Part shown: piece after piece, positions 1-7,546 of the stretch | Numbering within the stretch: position 1 is the stretch's first letter | Layout of the letters: the number at the start of each line of letters is the position of its first letter | DNA from: an uncultured Coriobacteriaceae bacterium | GTDB taxonomy: Bacteria > Actinomycetota > Coriobacteriia > Coriobacteriales > Atopobiaceae | Direction of reading: 5' to 3' | Length of the DNA stretch: 25,609 nucleotides | Assembly: GCA_900552935.1 (NCBI GenBank) | Contig: USBN01000019.1 | Location: 1-25,609, forward strand | Translations under genes and position numbers: made by a program | Notes under the pieces: generated by a model | Database searches by the model: none | What the model was told of the DNA's origin: nothing | The model's input: the letters and a program-made list of their open reading frames with translations, nothing else

Positions 1-118
1 CCACAACGTCGACGACACCGCCAAGAAGTATGGCCACGAGGGCAACTTCGTCATGGGCGCCAACATCGCCGGCTTCGAGAAGGTCGCCGACGCCATGATG
101 GCTCAGGGCGTCTGCTAG
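1..118 (+). CDS. gdhA: NADP-type glutamate dehydrogenase, C-terminal end (partial)
   Basis: Only the last 38 complete codons are in the window, reading in frame from base 2 to a TAG at 116-118. The peptide contains GNFVMGANIAGFEKVADAM, which matches the conserved C-terminal end of hexameric bacterial glutamate dehydrogenases, where the helix with GANIAGF precedes a short tail ending in MxAQGV. The enzyme interconverts glutamate with 2-oxoglutarate plus ammonia and is the usual ammonia assimilation route in gut anaerobes. The cofactor preference cannot be seen from this fragment; NADP is inferred from the family that carries this tail. The start and catalytic lysines lie outside the window. 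Confidence 0.85.
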   Translation, partial: HNVDDTAKKYGHEGNFVMGANIAGFEKVADAMMAQGVC

Positions 119-214
119 GGGGTCTCCCGTATTCGGGTGCCCACCAACGGGTCGCCGGCTTGCCAGGAGTGGCTCGCGAGTCGATTGCGCTCTCGCGAAT
201 CTAGCGCGCACCAA

Positions 215-268
215 CGGCGTCGCGCCCAGGCGGGCTTCGGCCCTTCCTCAGTTGGGCGCGACGTCGCA
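215..268. repeat. Large imperfect hairpin between gdhA and the tRNA gene
   Basis: The left arm at about 215-228 (core CGTCGCGCCCA) is complementary to the right arm at about 254-268 (TGGGCGCGACG), giving a long GC-rich stem. Nested inside is a perfect GGGC-TTCG-GCCC tetraloop hairpin at 232-243. No T tract follows the outer stem, so it is not a textbook intrinsic terminator. It could still end or stabilise the gdhA transcript. The rest of 119-280 shows only a small CCCG/CGGG hairpin near 127-138. Confidence 0.5.
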
Positions 269-280
269 GATTCTCCATCG

Positions 281-307
281 TTGACAAGCGCTCACTTAGG
301 TTACTAT
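281..307 (+). promoter_or_regulatory. Probable sigma70-type promoter of tRNA-Leu
   Basis: A perfect TTGACA (281-286) is followed by TACTAT (302-307), 15 bases apart. The -35 box is consensus, but the spacer is two bases shorter than the usual 17. It sits 14 bases ahead of the mature tRNA 5' end, the right distance for a tRNA promoter. Confidence 0.6.
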
Positions 308-321
308 TGAGCGGTTGCCAT

Positions 322-408
322 GCGGGCGTGGCGGAACTGGTAGACGCGCTGGATTTAGGTTCCAGTGGGGGAGACTTCGTGCAGGTTCGATTCCTGTCGC
401 CCGCACCA
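322..408 (+). tRNA. tRNA-Leu (anticodon UAG)
   Basis: An 87-base class II tRNA. The acceptor stem GCGGGCG pairs with CGCCCGC, followed by discriminator A and an encoded CCA at 406-408. The anticodon stem CTGGA/TCCAG encloses loop TTTAGGT, which puts anticodon TAG at 356-358. The D arm carries a GG-type loop, the T arm has GGTTCGATTCC, and the long variable arm expected of leucine tRNAs lies between. It reads CUA and, by wobble, other CUN leucine codons. Confidence 0.95.
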
Positions 409-420
409 TTGACTGTTTGA

Positions 421-452
421 GGAGGTCGTCGTGATTGCGGCGACCTCCTTTT
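421..452 (+). terminator. Intrinsic terminator of tRNA-Leu
   Basis: GGAGGTCG (421-428) pairs with CGACCTCC (441-448), with three more inner pairs possible including a G-T wobble, followed by TTTT. It begins 12 bases after the tRNA CCA end, separating the tRNA from tig. Confidence 0.85.
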
Positions 453-478
453 GCGTCTCAGCAGATGCTGTTCTCATT

Positions 479-487
479 TGCTAGAAT
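479..487 (+). promoter_or_regulatory. Candidate extended -10 promoter for tig
   Basis: TG-c-TAGAAT is an extended -10 element (TG one base ahead of a hexamer with five of six consensus bases). No convincing -35 box lies 16-18 bases upstream, which is tolerated when the TG extension is present. It would give a leader of roughly 55 bases before the tig start. Confidence 0.4.
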
Positions 488-547
488 CGTTATGTTTGTG
501 CACGGGTGGGTCACTCCCGCCCACGGAATGACCATCCAGGAGGAACG

Positions 548-1870
548 TTGAAGATCACCGTCACCGCCACCGAGCCCAAGGACAACAAGCTCGAGGCCAA
601 CATTACCGTCGCCGCCGCTGATGTCGACGCCGCCATCAAGAAGGCTTACAAGGACATCGCCAACCAGTATCGCTTCCAGGGCTTCCGCAAGGGCAAGGCC
701 CCGCGTCCGGTCATCGACGGCCTCGTCGGCAAGAACTACGTGCTCGCCCAGGCTTCCGAGGATGTCCTCCAGCAGGCCCAGCCGCTCATGCTCGACGAGC
801 TCGACATCGTGCCCGTCGGCGAGCCCCACTTCGACGGCGAGGCCAAGCTCGTCACCGAGGGCGCTGACTTCGAGGCTACCCTCGTGATCGACGTTCGCCC
901 GGACTGCGAGCTCGAGAGCTATGACGCCCCCGAGATCAACATGCCTCCCGCGGAGGTCACCGAGGCCGAACTCGCCGAGCAGCTCGACGCCCTCCTGAGC
1001 TACCGTGCCTCCTTCGAGGATGCTGCTGACGATTACGTCGCCGCCGAGAACGACCTGCTCACCATCGACGTCGAGAACGTCGAGAACGGCGAGTCCCTCG
1101 CTGGCGAGGACCGTCCGTTCATGCTTGGCTCCACCCAGGTTCCCGCTGAGTTCAACGATGCCATCAAGGGCATGAAGGTCGGCGAGACCAAGGACGTCGA
1201 GATCCACGTCAACGGCACCGATGAGGCCGAGGCCAAGACCATCAAGGTCAAGGTCACCCTCAAGTCCGCCAAGAAGCGCGTCCTCCCCGAGCTCAATGAC
1301 GAGTTCGCCAAGTCCGCTGGCTTCGACACCGTCGACGCTTTCAAGGACGCCGTCAAGGACGAGATCGCCAAGGACAAGGAGACCAGCCTTCCCAACCTCA
1401 AGGAGAGCCGCGTCATCGAGAAGCTCGCCGAGGCCCTCAAGCTCGACGAAGTCCCCGAGGACTACGTCAAGCAGGTCCACGATGAGATCGCCCAGGACAT
1501 CCTCGCCCAGCTCCAGCGTCAGGGCCTCACCCTCGACGCCTGGCTCAACGCCCGCGGCATCCAGGCCCACGAGTTCCTGAACGACCTGAACGAGCAGGCC
1601 CTCGAGCGCGCTCGTCAGTCCCTCGCCCTCGACGCCCTTGCCAAGAAGCTCGGCTTCGAGGCCTCTGACGAGGACATCCGCGCCGAGTTCGAGGACGCCG
1701 GTGTCGCCGACGTCGACGCTTCCCTCAAGGAGTTCAAGGAGGCCGGCCGCATGCCCGCCGTCCGCGAGAGCATCAAGCGCACCAAGGCCGTCGACTGGCT
1801 CGTCGAGAACGCCAAGGTCAACATCGTTGACGAGGTTGCCGAGCGTCGTGCCGCTCGCGACGCCGAGTAG
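548..1870 (+). CDS. tig: Trigger factor, ribosome-associated chaperone and peptidyl-prolyl isomerase
   Basis: A 440-residue protein, the usual trigger factor length. It binds the ribosomal exit tunnel and shields nascent chains, with a central FKBP-like prolyl isomerase domain. The N-terminal ribosome-docking signature GFRKGKAP is at residues 45-52. The isomerase domain follows at roughly 150-235 and the helical C-terminal arms after that. The start is taken as TTG at 548, because AGGAGG (538-543) sits just ahead and the protein then begins MKITVTATEP, like other trigger factors. An upstream in-frame GTG at 506 lacks a ribosome site and would add 14 non-homologous residues. It is followed by a strong terminator and then clpP-clpX, the classic tig-clpP-clpX order. 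A 471-codon open frame on the opposite strand is a codon-bias shadow. Confidence 0.95.
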   Translation: MKITVTATEPKDNKLEANITVAAADVDAAIKKAYKDIANQYRFQGFRKGKAPRPVIDGLVGKNYVLAQASEDVLQQAQPLMLDELDIVPVGEPHFDGEAKLVTEGADFEATLVIDVRPDCELESYDAPEINMPPAEVTEAELAEQLDALLSYRASFEDAADDYVAAENDLLTIDVENVENGESLAGEDRPFMLGSTQVPAEFNDAIKGMKVGETKDVEIHVNGTDEAEAKTIKVKVTLKSAKKRVLPELNDEFAKSAGFDTVDAFKDAVKDEIAKDKETSLPNLKESRVIEKLAEALKLDEVPEDYVKQVHDEIAQDILAQLQRQGLTLDAWLNARGIQAHEFLNDLNEQALERARQSLALDALAKKLGFEASDEDIRAEFEDAGVADVDASLKEFKEAGRMPAVRESIKRTKAVDWLVENAKVNIVDEVAERRAARDAE

Positions 1871-1916
1871 CATTTTCCGCCCGTTCGGGCTCTCACTCCC
1901 ATAAAGGGGTATAAGC

Positions 1917-1949
1917 GCCGGGCGGGGTGATTCCCCCGCCCGGCTTTTT
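1917..1949 (+). terminator. Intrinsic terminator of tig
   Basis: GCCGGGCGGGG pairs with CCCCGCCCGGC around a short loop and is followed by five T. A smaller palindrome, GCCCGTTCGGGC (1879-1890), precedes it directly after the stop codon. Confidence 0.85.
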
Positions 1950-2045
1950 CTCCCCGAGCGAGCTCGCCAGCATAGGCTGGGAGGCGAACGCTCCCGCTAG
2001 ACAAGGTGGCCGGCTCATCCGCGCCTGATCACAATGGAGGACCAC

Positions 2046-2632
2046 ATGGTCAACCCGGTTCGCAACATCCCCAACATCCCGTATGTCGTCGAGCAGACCC
2101 CTCGCGGCGAGCGAAGCTACGACATCTACAGCCGCCTGCTCAACGATCGCATCGTCTTCCTCGGCGAGGAGGTCACTCGCGACTCCGCCAACCTCGTGGT
2201 GGCGCAGCTCCTGCACCTCGAGAGCCAGGACCCGGACAAGGACATCATGCTCTACATCGACTCGCCCGGCGGCGACGTCTATGCGGGCCTCGGCATCATC
2301 GACACGATGAACTACATCAAGCCCGACGTCTGCACCATCTGCGTGGGTATGGCCGCCTCCATGGGCGCCGCCATCCTCGCTTGCGGCGCAAAGGGCAAGC
2401 GCATGGCGCTTCCCAACTCGATGGTCCTCATCCACCAGCCGAGCTCTGGCGTCCAGGGCCTGTCTCTTATACACATCTCCGAGCCCACGAGACCGAGGCC
2501 ACTGGCCAGCCGGTCGAGCGCATCAACGAGGACACCGAGCGCGATCGCTACCTGCGCGCTGCCGAGGCCTGCGAGTACGGTCTCGTCGACAAGGTCATCA
2601 CCTCGCGCGCTGACGCCGCCAAGGAGGAGTAA
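2046..2632 (+). CDS. clpP: ClpP protease subunit, disrupted in this assembly by adapter sequence
   Basis: ClpP is the serine peptidase of the ClpXP degradation machine. The frame from ATG 2046 (GGAGG at 2036-2040, five-base spacing) reads as canonical ClpP through catalytic Ser105 (MAASMGA) and His130 (IHQP) up to GVQG. At 2460 a 34-base Nextera adapter begins. After it the ClpP sequence resumes in another frame as EATGQPVERINEDTERDR, carrying the catalytic Asp, and ends GLVDKVITSRADAAKEE with TAA at 2630-2632. Compared with E. coli ClpP, about 24 residues (the segment after the catalytic His, normally starting QATDIEIHA) are missing. The true gene is almost certainly intact in the organism. 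The stop is three bases before clpX. An upstream in-frame ATG at 2034 lies inside the ribosome site region and is less likely. Confidence 0.92.
2460..2493 (+). other. Illumina Nextera (Tn5) adapter contamination
   Basis: The first 19 bases, CTGTCTCTTATACACATCT, are exactly the Tn5 mosaic end used in Nextera tagmentation. The next 15, CCGAGCCCACGAGAC, are exactly the Nextera read-2 side adapter. The match runs the full 34 bases without mismatch and stops there: what follows reads as ClpP codons, not as index plus flow-cell sequence. It is therefore a library or assembly artefact. Translations across it give the known contaminant peptides SLIHISEPTRP, VSYTHLRAHET, MYKRQ and VGSEMCIRDR. Confidence 0.97.
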
Positions 2633-2635
2633 CCA

Positions 2636-4012
2636 GTGCCCCAGTACCATGACCCCATGAGCCCCAAGGACGTGTGCTGCTCGTTCTGTGGCAAGTCCCG
2701 CGATCAGGTGCGCAAGCTCGTTCAAGGCGCCAACGGCGTCTACATCTGCGACGAGTGCATCGCCGCCTGCTCTGACATCATTCATGGCACGCCTGGCTAT
2801 GCCCATGACGTCGACATGGATGACGAGGGCGCGCTCGAGGAGCTCCTGCCGCTCGAGCAGCTTCCCACGCCGCACCAGATCTATGACGAGCTCTCGCAGT
2901 ACGTCATGGGTCAGGAGGACGCCAAGCGCGCGATGAGCGTGGCCGTCTACAACCACTACCGTCGCGTGCTCTATGGCATGGAGAACGACCTCTATGCCGA
3001 GGAGTACGAGCACCTCCAGCATGTCGCCCACGACACCGGCACCGAGGACGTGCTTGGTTCGAACGAGCCCGTTGAGCTTGCGAAGAGCAACATCCTGCTC
3101 CTGGGTCCCACGGGCACCGGTAAGACGCTGCTCGCCCAGACACTCGCGCGCTTCCTGCGTGTCCCCTTCGCCATCGCTGACGCCACCTCCCTCACGGAGA
3201 GCGGCTATGTGGGCGAGGATGTCGAGAACATCCTGCTCAAGCTCATTACCGCGGCCGACGGTGACGTCGAGCGCGCCCAGGTCGGTATCGTCTATATCGA
3301 CGAGGTCGACAAGATCGCGCGCAAGGCGGAGAACCTCTCCATCACGCGAGACGTCTCCGGCGAGGGCGTGCAGCAGTCGCTGCTCAAGATCCTCGAGGGC
3401 ACCATCGCGAGCGTCCCGCCCCAGGGTGGCCGCAAGCATCCGCAGCAGGAGCTCATCAAGATCGACACGACGAACATCCTGTTCATCTGCGGTGGCGCCT
3501 TCGTGGGCCTCGACAAGATTGTTGCGGACCGCATCGGCAAGAAGGGCATCGGCTTTAACTCCGAGCTCGCCAAGAAGGTCACCGAGTCCCAGGATGACCT
3601 CATGGCCGAGGTCACGCCCCAGGACCTGCACACCTTCGGCATGATTCCTGAGTTCGTGGGCCGCCTGCCCGTCATCTGCTCCACCAAGCAGCTGACCGAG
3701 GACGACCTCGTGCGCATCCTCACCGAGCCGCGCAACGCCATCATCAAGCAGTACGTTCGCATGTTCGAGATCGAGGGCGTTAAGCTCGAGTTCGAGGACG
3801 AGGCCGTTCGCGAGATGGCACGCCTCGCGCTGGCCCGCAAGACCGGCGCCCGTGGCCTTCGCGCCATTGCGGAGAAGGTTCTGCAGCAGACGATGTTTGA
3901 TGTCCCGAGCGACCTCTCCGTCTCCAAGGTCATTGTGACCAAGGAGGCAGTCGCCGGTGAGGAGCAGCCTAAGCTCGTGCACACGCACAAGGCCGGGCAC
4001 CGTTCGGAGTAA
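2636..4012 (+). CDS. clpX: ClpX, ATP-dependent unfoldase of the ClpXP protease
   Basis: A 458-residue AAA+ unfoldase that recognises, unfolds and threads substrates into ClpP. The N-terminal zinc-binding domain has C15-x2-C18 and C38-x2-C41. Walker A GPTGTGKT is at residues 157-164, followed by the pore-loop motif GYVGED, Walker B VYIDEVDK, the RKH loop (GGRKHPQQE) and sensor 2 GARGLRAI. The ClpP-docking loop tripeptide IGF is at 305-307, so the protein should still partner with ClpP. The start is GTG 2636, chosen for AAGGAGGAG at 2621-2629; ATG 2657 is a less likely alternative. It is slightly longer than E. coli ClpX (424 residues), mainly through an acidic insert between the zinc domain and Walker A. 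It is co-directional with clpP (three-base gap) and with the next gene (three-base gap), indicating one operon. Confidence 0.96.
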   Translation: MPQYHDPMSPKDVCCSFCGKSRDQVRKLVQGANGVYICDECIAACSDIIHGTPGYAHDVDMDDEGALEELLPLEQLPTPHQIYDELSQYVMGQEDAKRAMSVAVYNHYRRVLYGMENDLYAEEYEHLQHVAHDTGTEDVLGSNEPVELAKSNILLLGPTGTGKTLLAQTLARFLRVPFAIADATSLTESGYVGEDVENILLKLITAADGDVERAQVGIVYIDEVDKIARKAENLSITRDVSGEGVQQSLLKILEGTIASVPPQGGRKHPQQELIKIDTTNILFICGGAFVGLDKIVADRIGKKGIGFNSELAKKVTESQDDLMAEVTPQDLHTFGMIPEFVGRLPVICSTKQLTEDDLVRILTEPRNAIIKQYVRMFEIEGVKLEFEDEAVREMARLALARKTGARGLRAIAEKVLQQTMFDVPSDLSVSKVIVTKEAVAGEEQPKLVHTHKAGHRSE

Positions 4013-4015
4013 CGC

Positions 4016-4744
4016 ATGCCCGTTCTTGACGCTAGCGCCGTTCTGGCGATTCCTTGGGGTATCGATTATGCGTCTGTGGTCGTCGGCGTGCTCACGGGCG
4101 CGATGTTCGGCTGCAGGAGCAAGCTCGATGTCGTCGGAACCACCGTCGCGGGCTTTCTCACGGGGTTTGGCGGCGGCATCGTGCGCGATCTGCTACTGGG
4201 CGCCTCCAACATCTACTTCATGTCGCACCCGGACCTCATCTTGGTGTCGCTCGCGATCTGCCTTCTGACGTTCTACTTCCGTGGGGTCTTCCTCGACCTC
4301 AATCGCTCCATTCTGGTTGCGGACACGCTTTCCGTCGCGCTCTTTGCGCTCGCGGGCTCTTCGAAGGCGTTCGCCTACGGGCTCGACCCGGTCTACGTCG
4401 TCATCCTCGGCACCATTACGGCCGTGGGTGGCGGCGCCCTGCGCGACGCGATGGCAGGCGTGACCCCGGCCATCTTCCGCGGGTCGAACTTCTACGCCGT
4501 GGCGTGTCTAGGCGGTTCCGTCACCTTTGCCGCCATGGCGTACTTCGGGCTTCCGCTCGTCGAAGCGGGCTTTGGCTGCGTGGGCGCCGTGCTCGCCTTG
4601 CGCTATCTCTCGATTCGCTTCGACTGGAAGACGCGCGAGTACTGCGACCTGACGCCTCGCGTCGTCGCTGCAGCGAAGGGTGCCAGCAGCTCGTCCCATC
4701 AACCTGACCGCTTAGAGGCGCTCCCGAACGGGCGCGAAGACTAG
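4016..4744 (+). CDS. TRIC-type (UPF0126, YicG/YadS-like) membrane protein
   Basis: A 242-residue hydrophobic protein with about seven membrane segments and a short polar tail. It has the internal duplication typical of the UPF0126/TRIC family: the motif GFGGGIVRDLLLG in the first half recurs as AVGGGALRDAMAG in the second. Bacterial members are trimeric channels or small-molecule transporters, and some were linked to glycine uptake; the substrate here cannot be told. The start is ATG 4016, three bases after the clpX stop, with GGAG overlapping the end of clpX. The stop lies nine bases before the serine dehydratase start, so it may be co-transcribed with both neighbours. A glycine or serine link to the next gene is possible but only inferred. 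Confidence 0.85.
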   Translation: MPVLDASAVLAIPWGIDYASVVVGVLTGAMFGCRSKLDVVGTTVAGFLTGFGGGIVRDLLLGASNIYFMSHPDLILVSLAICLLTFYFRGVFLDLNRSILVADTLSVALFALAGSSKAFAYGLDPVYVVILGTITAVGGGALRDAMAGVTPAIFRGSNFYAVACLGGSVTFAAMAYFGLPLVEAGFGCVGAVLALRYLSIRFDWKTREYCDLTPRVVAAAKGASSSSHQPDRLEALPNGRED

Positions 4745-4753
4745 GGGGAGACC

Positions 4754-6388
4754 GTGTCGAACGTCCTCGACATCATCGGGCCTGTCATGATCGGCCCGTC
4801 GAGCTCTCACACCGCGGGAGCCGCGAGGCTGGGACTTGTGTCCCGCATGCTGCTGGGGGCGGATCCGAAGAGCGTCCGCGTGACGCTCTATGGGTCATTC
4901 GCGAAGACCTACCGCGGTCACGGCACGGACCGCGCCCTCGTCGCCGGCGCCCTCGGACTCCATGCGGATGACGTGCGCCTGCGTGACTCCCTCGACCTTG
5001 CGCGCGAGCGCGGGGTCGAGGTCTCCTTTGTGGTTTGCGATGACGAGGACGAGGGCCTCCATCCCAACACCGCCCTGATTGAGCTCGCCTCTGCGGAGGG
5101 CAAGCGCGTGGCCGTGCTCGGCAGTTCCATCGGCGGCGGTCAGGTCGAGGTCACCCGCGTCGATGGCATGCGCGTGCGCATCACCGGCCTCAAGCGCACG
5201 CTCATCGTGCGTCACACTGACAAACCTGGCCTCATCGCCTGCGTGACGGACGTCCTTGCCGCCGGAGGTGCGAACATCTGTGACTTCGCGCTCGCTCGCC
5301 AGGAGCGTGGCGGCGTGGCGGTCATGAGCATCGAGGTCGAGAACCAACTTGATGACGACATCGCCGAGCGCATCGAGCGCCTTGACGGCGTCGAGCGTTG
5401 CACGGTGCTCGAGCCTGTTGGCGCCATGGATGCAACCGAGCCCGCCAAGGCTGGGGAGGTTCCCGCGACGGACGGCCTTGCGATAGACTTCCTCCTCGGT
5501 ACGTTCGAGCCCGCTGTCGAGGCGGCGGAGAATGCCGGAGTGCCCATCTCCCACGTCATCCTCGCCCAGCAGGCGCGCGCCATGGAGATGGCTCCCGCCG
5601 AGCTTTATGCGCTCATGCGCGACCGCCTCGTTGTCATGGACTCCTGCGTGGCTCCCGGAAGCGACCCCTCTCTTCGCTCCATGAGCGGACTCACCGGAGG
5701 AGACGCCGCCCGCATGCTCGCTCGCGAGGCCGCCGGCAAGCCGCTCTGCGGAGGCATCGTTACGGGTGCCGTGAGGCGAGCCCTCGCCGTGAGCGAGCTC
5801 AACGCCGCCATGGGCCGCGTTGTCGCCGCGCCCACCGCCGGCTCGTGCGGCATCCTACCTGCTGCCGTCCTCTCCATGCGAGACGAGCGTGGGTGCTCGG
5901 AGGGCGCCTGCGTCATGGCACTGTTCACCGCCGCCGCCGTCGGCCTCGTGATCGAGCACGCCGCGACGCTTGCCGGTGCCGAGGGAGGATGCCAGGCGGA
6001 GACCGGCGCCGCGGCCGCGATGGCCGCCGCGGCCGTGACCGAGCTCGCCGGTGGCACGCCTCGCCAGTGTGCCTCCGCTGCCTCGATGGCGATTCAGAGC
6101 CTGCTCGGCCTGGTCTGCGACCCCGTCGCCGGTCTCGTGGAGGTGCCGTGCGTCAGGCGCAACGCCACGGGTGTGAGCGTCGCCCTCACCTGCGCGGAGA
6201 TGGCCCTCGCCGGTATCTCCGCCACGATTCCCTTCGACGAGGCGGTCACGGCGATGAGGCGCGTGGGCGCGCTCATGCCGTCGACCCTGCGCGAGACGGG
6301 GGAGGGTGGCCTCGCCGCGACGCCCGCGGGACGCGCCCTCGCCGAGAAGGCCTTTGGCGGATGCGCCGCGTGCGGCGCCTGCAGATAG
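4754..6388 (+). CDS. sdaA: L-serine dehydratase (ammonia-lyase), single-chain iron-sulfur type
   Basis: A 544-residue enzyme converting L-serine to pyruvate and ammonia, with an oxygen-sensitive [4Fe-4S] cluster. Order of domains: beta domain with GPSSSHTAG (14-22), an ACT-like domain around 148-200 (HTDKPGLIACVTDVLAAGG), then the catalytic alpha domain from about 240. Cluster cysteines are C413 (GGCQAE), C455 (LVCDPVAG) and C466 (EVPCVRRN); their spacing of 42 and 11 equals that of the Legionella type 2 enzyme. The chain ends GACR, leaving C543 as the penultimate residue, where the Legionella enzyme has its self-inhibiting tail cysteine. The start is GTG 4754 after AGGGGGAG. It is a fused counterpart of the two-subunit clostridial SdaAA/SdaAB enzymes and a likely catabolic source of pyruvate and ammonia. 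Confidence 0.93.
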   Translation: MSNVLDIIGPVMIGPSSSHTAGAARLGLVSRMLLGADPKSVRVTLYGSFAKTYRGHGTDRALVAGALGLHADDVRLRDSLDLARERGVEVSFVVCDDEDEGLHPNTALIELASAEGKRVAVLGSSIGGGQVEVTRVDGMRVRITGLKRTLIVRHTDKPGLIACVTDVLAAGGANICDFALARQERGGVAVMSIEVENQLDDDIAERIERLDGVERCTVLEPVGAMDATEPAKAGEVPATDGLAIDFLLGTFEPAVEAAENAGVPISHVILAQQARAMEMAPAELYALMRDRLVVMDSCVAPGSDPSLRSMSGLTGGDAARMLAREAAGKPLCGGIVTGAVRRALAVSELNAAMGRVVAAPTAGSCGILPAAVLSMRDERGCSEGACVMALFTAAAVGLVIEHAATLAGAEGGCQAETGAAAAMAAAAVTELAGGTPRQCASAASMAIQSLLGLVCDPVAGLVEVPCVRRNATGVSVALTCAEMALAGISATIPFDEAVTAMRRVGALMPSTLRETGEGGLAATPAGRALAEKAFGGCAACGACR

Positions 6389-6431
6389 CGCACGCTCGCA
6401 CTTCTTGCCCCCTATACTCCATCGCGCTGGA

Positions 6432-6460
6432 TTGCCTTTGCCGTCTGCGGCGAGGACAAT
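6432..6460 (+). promoter_or_regulatory. Candidate promoter of the YitT-family gene
   Basis: TTGCCT (6432-6437) and GACAAT (6455-6460) each match four of six consensus bases, with an ideal 17-base spacer. They lie about 33 bases ahead of the start. A TATACT at 6413-6418 without a matching -35 is a weaker alternative. Confidence 0.35.
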
Positions 6461-6493
6461 GGATGGCTGTCGTTACTACGGGAGGGGAGTTCC

Positions 6494-7393
6494 ATGGCTA
6501 TCGATTTTGAGGCCATCAGCAAGCGCAACTTGGCGCGCGATGGCGCGCTCGTCATCGTGGGAACGCTGCTGTTCGCTGTCGGCCTCAACTGCTTCATGGA
6601 GCCTAACGGCCTCGCTCCCGGAGGAATCTCTGGCATCGCGATCATCATCAGGGCTGCGGTCATCGCGCAGGGTGGCCCGGATATTCCCGTCGGCATCCAG
6701 ACCCTCGTTATGAACGCGTTGCTCATGGTGCTCGCCTGGCGCGCGGGTGGTCCGCGTTACGTCGCCAAGTCCCTCGCGGGCATCGTGTTCTGTTCGGTCT
6801 TCATCGACCTCACGGCACCGTTCCTGCCGGTTCTCGGCAATGGCGACCTGCTGCTTTGCGCGTTGTGGGGCGGCGTTGTCTCCGGAACCGGTCTTGGCCT
6901 CGTGTTTCGTGCGGGTAGCAACACCGGCGGCACGGACATCATCTGCCAGATTATCGCGCGCCACTCGATGTTTCCCGTGGGCACGTGGGTCATCATTACG
7001 GATTTCATGATCGCCGCGGCTTCGGCCCCGGTCTTCTCGGTCGAGAACGCGCTTTATGCCTGCATCGCCACCTATTTTATGGGCAAGGTCTGCGACATGG
7101 TGATCGACGGCCCCAGCCGCGAGCGCGTGGCGTGGATCATCTCGTCCGAGCACGAGGCGATTGCCCAGGCAGTTCTTGAGGACCTCGATCGCGGTTGTAC
7201 CGAGGTCACGGCGAAGGGCAAGTACACCGGCGAGGAGCGCCCGATGCTCTTCTGCATCCTGAGCAGATCAGATATCGCCCCGCTCAAGGATATCGTCGCC
7301 GAGGTCGACCCGGACGCCATTGTCGTCATTACCGAGGCCCACGAGGCCTTTGGCGAGGGCTTCCGCAAACTCGAGGGCGGAGCCTCGCTGTAA
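6494..7393 (+). CDS. YitT-family membrane protein with C-terminal DUF2179 domain
   Basis: A 299-residue protein. The first about 200 residues form five to six membrane segments and contain the family hallmarks PNGLAPGGISGIA and GSNTGGTDIICQII. The soluble C-terminal about 85 residues are the DUF2179 domain (ERVAWIISSEHEAIAQAVLEDL, then ITEAHEAFGEGF). The family is widespread in Firmicutes and Actinobacteria; its transport substrate is not established. The start is ATG 6494 with GGAGGGGA at 6481-6488. It has its own candidate promoter and is followed by a long non-coding repeat region, so it is probably a single-gene unit. No terminator with a T tract is visible right after the stop. Confidence 0.88.
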   Translation: MAIDFEAISKRNLARDGALVIVGTLLFAVGLNCFMEPNGLAPGGISGIAIIIRAAVIAQGGPDIPVGIQTLVMNALLMVLAWRAGGPRYVAKSLAGIVFCSVFIDLTAPFLPVLGNGDLLLCALWGGVVSGTGLGLVFRAGSNTGGTDIICQIIARHSMFPVGTWVIITDFMIAAASAPVFSVENALYACIATYFMGKVCDMVIDGPSRERVAWIISSEHEAIAQAVLEDLDRGCTEVTAKGKYTGEERPMLFCILSRSDIAPLKDIVAEVDPDAIVVITEAHEAFGEGFRKLEGGASL

Positions 7394-7465
7394 CGTTTCG
7401 GCGCGCAGCTGGGCGTCTGGCGCGCAGGCCTCGCGAGGGGCCTCGGACGCGCGGCCTTGCGAGTG

Positions 7466-7536
7466 GGCCTCGCGCGTGGGCCTTGGGCGTGGGCCTTGGG
7501 CGTGGGCCTTGGGCGCGCGGCCTCGCGCGTGGGCCT
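7466..7536. repeat. Three perfect 13-base tandem repeats inside an 18-base direct repeat
   Basis: GTGGGCCTTGGGC occurs three times without mismatch at 7476-7488, 7489-7501 and 7502-7514. The block lies between two perfect copies of GGCCTCGCGCGTGGGCCT, at 7466-7483 and 7519-7536. The 13-base unit is not a multiple of three, which argues against coding use. Confidence 0.85.
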
Positions 7537-7546
7537 ACGTCGCCAG

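Noticed and set aside
458..1873. A 471-codon open frame antisense to tig
   Set aside because: Repetitive Leu/Gly/Asp/Val translation with no recognisable domain; tig on the plus strand is unambiguous.
1893..2474. Minus-strand open frame beginning MYKRQ
   Set aside because: Its start codon lies in the Nextera adapter, and the remainder is antisense to clpP and the tig terminator.
2046..2632. clpP as a genuine frameshifted pseudogene or a site of real transposon insertion
   Set aside because: The inserted bases are the synthetic Nextera adapter, not only the Tn5 end, with no transposon body and no target duplication. A missing stretch of native codons fits mis-assembly.
2312..4000. Minus-strand open frame running across clpX and the clpP adapter
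   Set aside because: It passes through the adapter, giving the contaminant peptide VGSEMCIRDR, and is otherwise a shadow of clpX.
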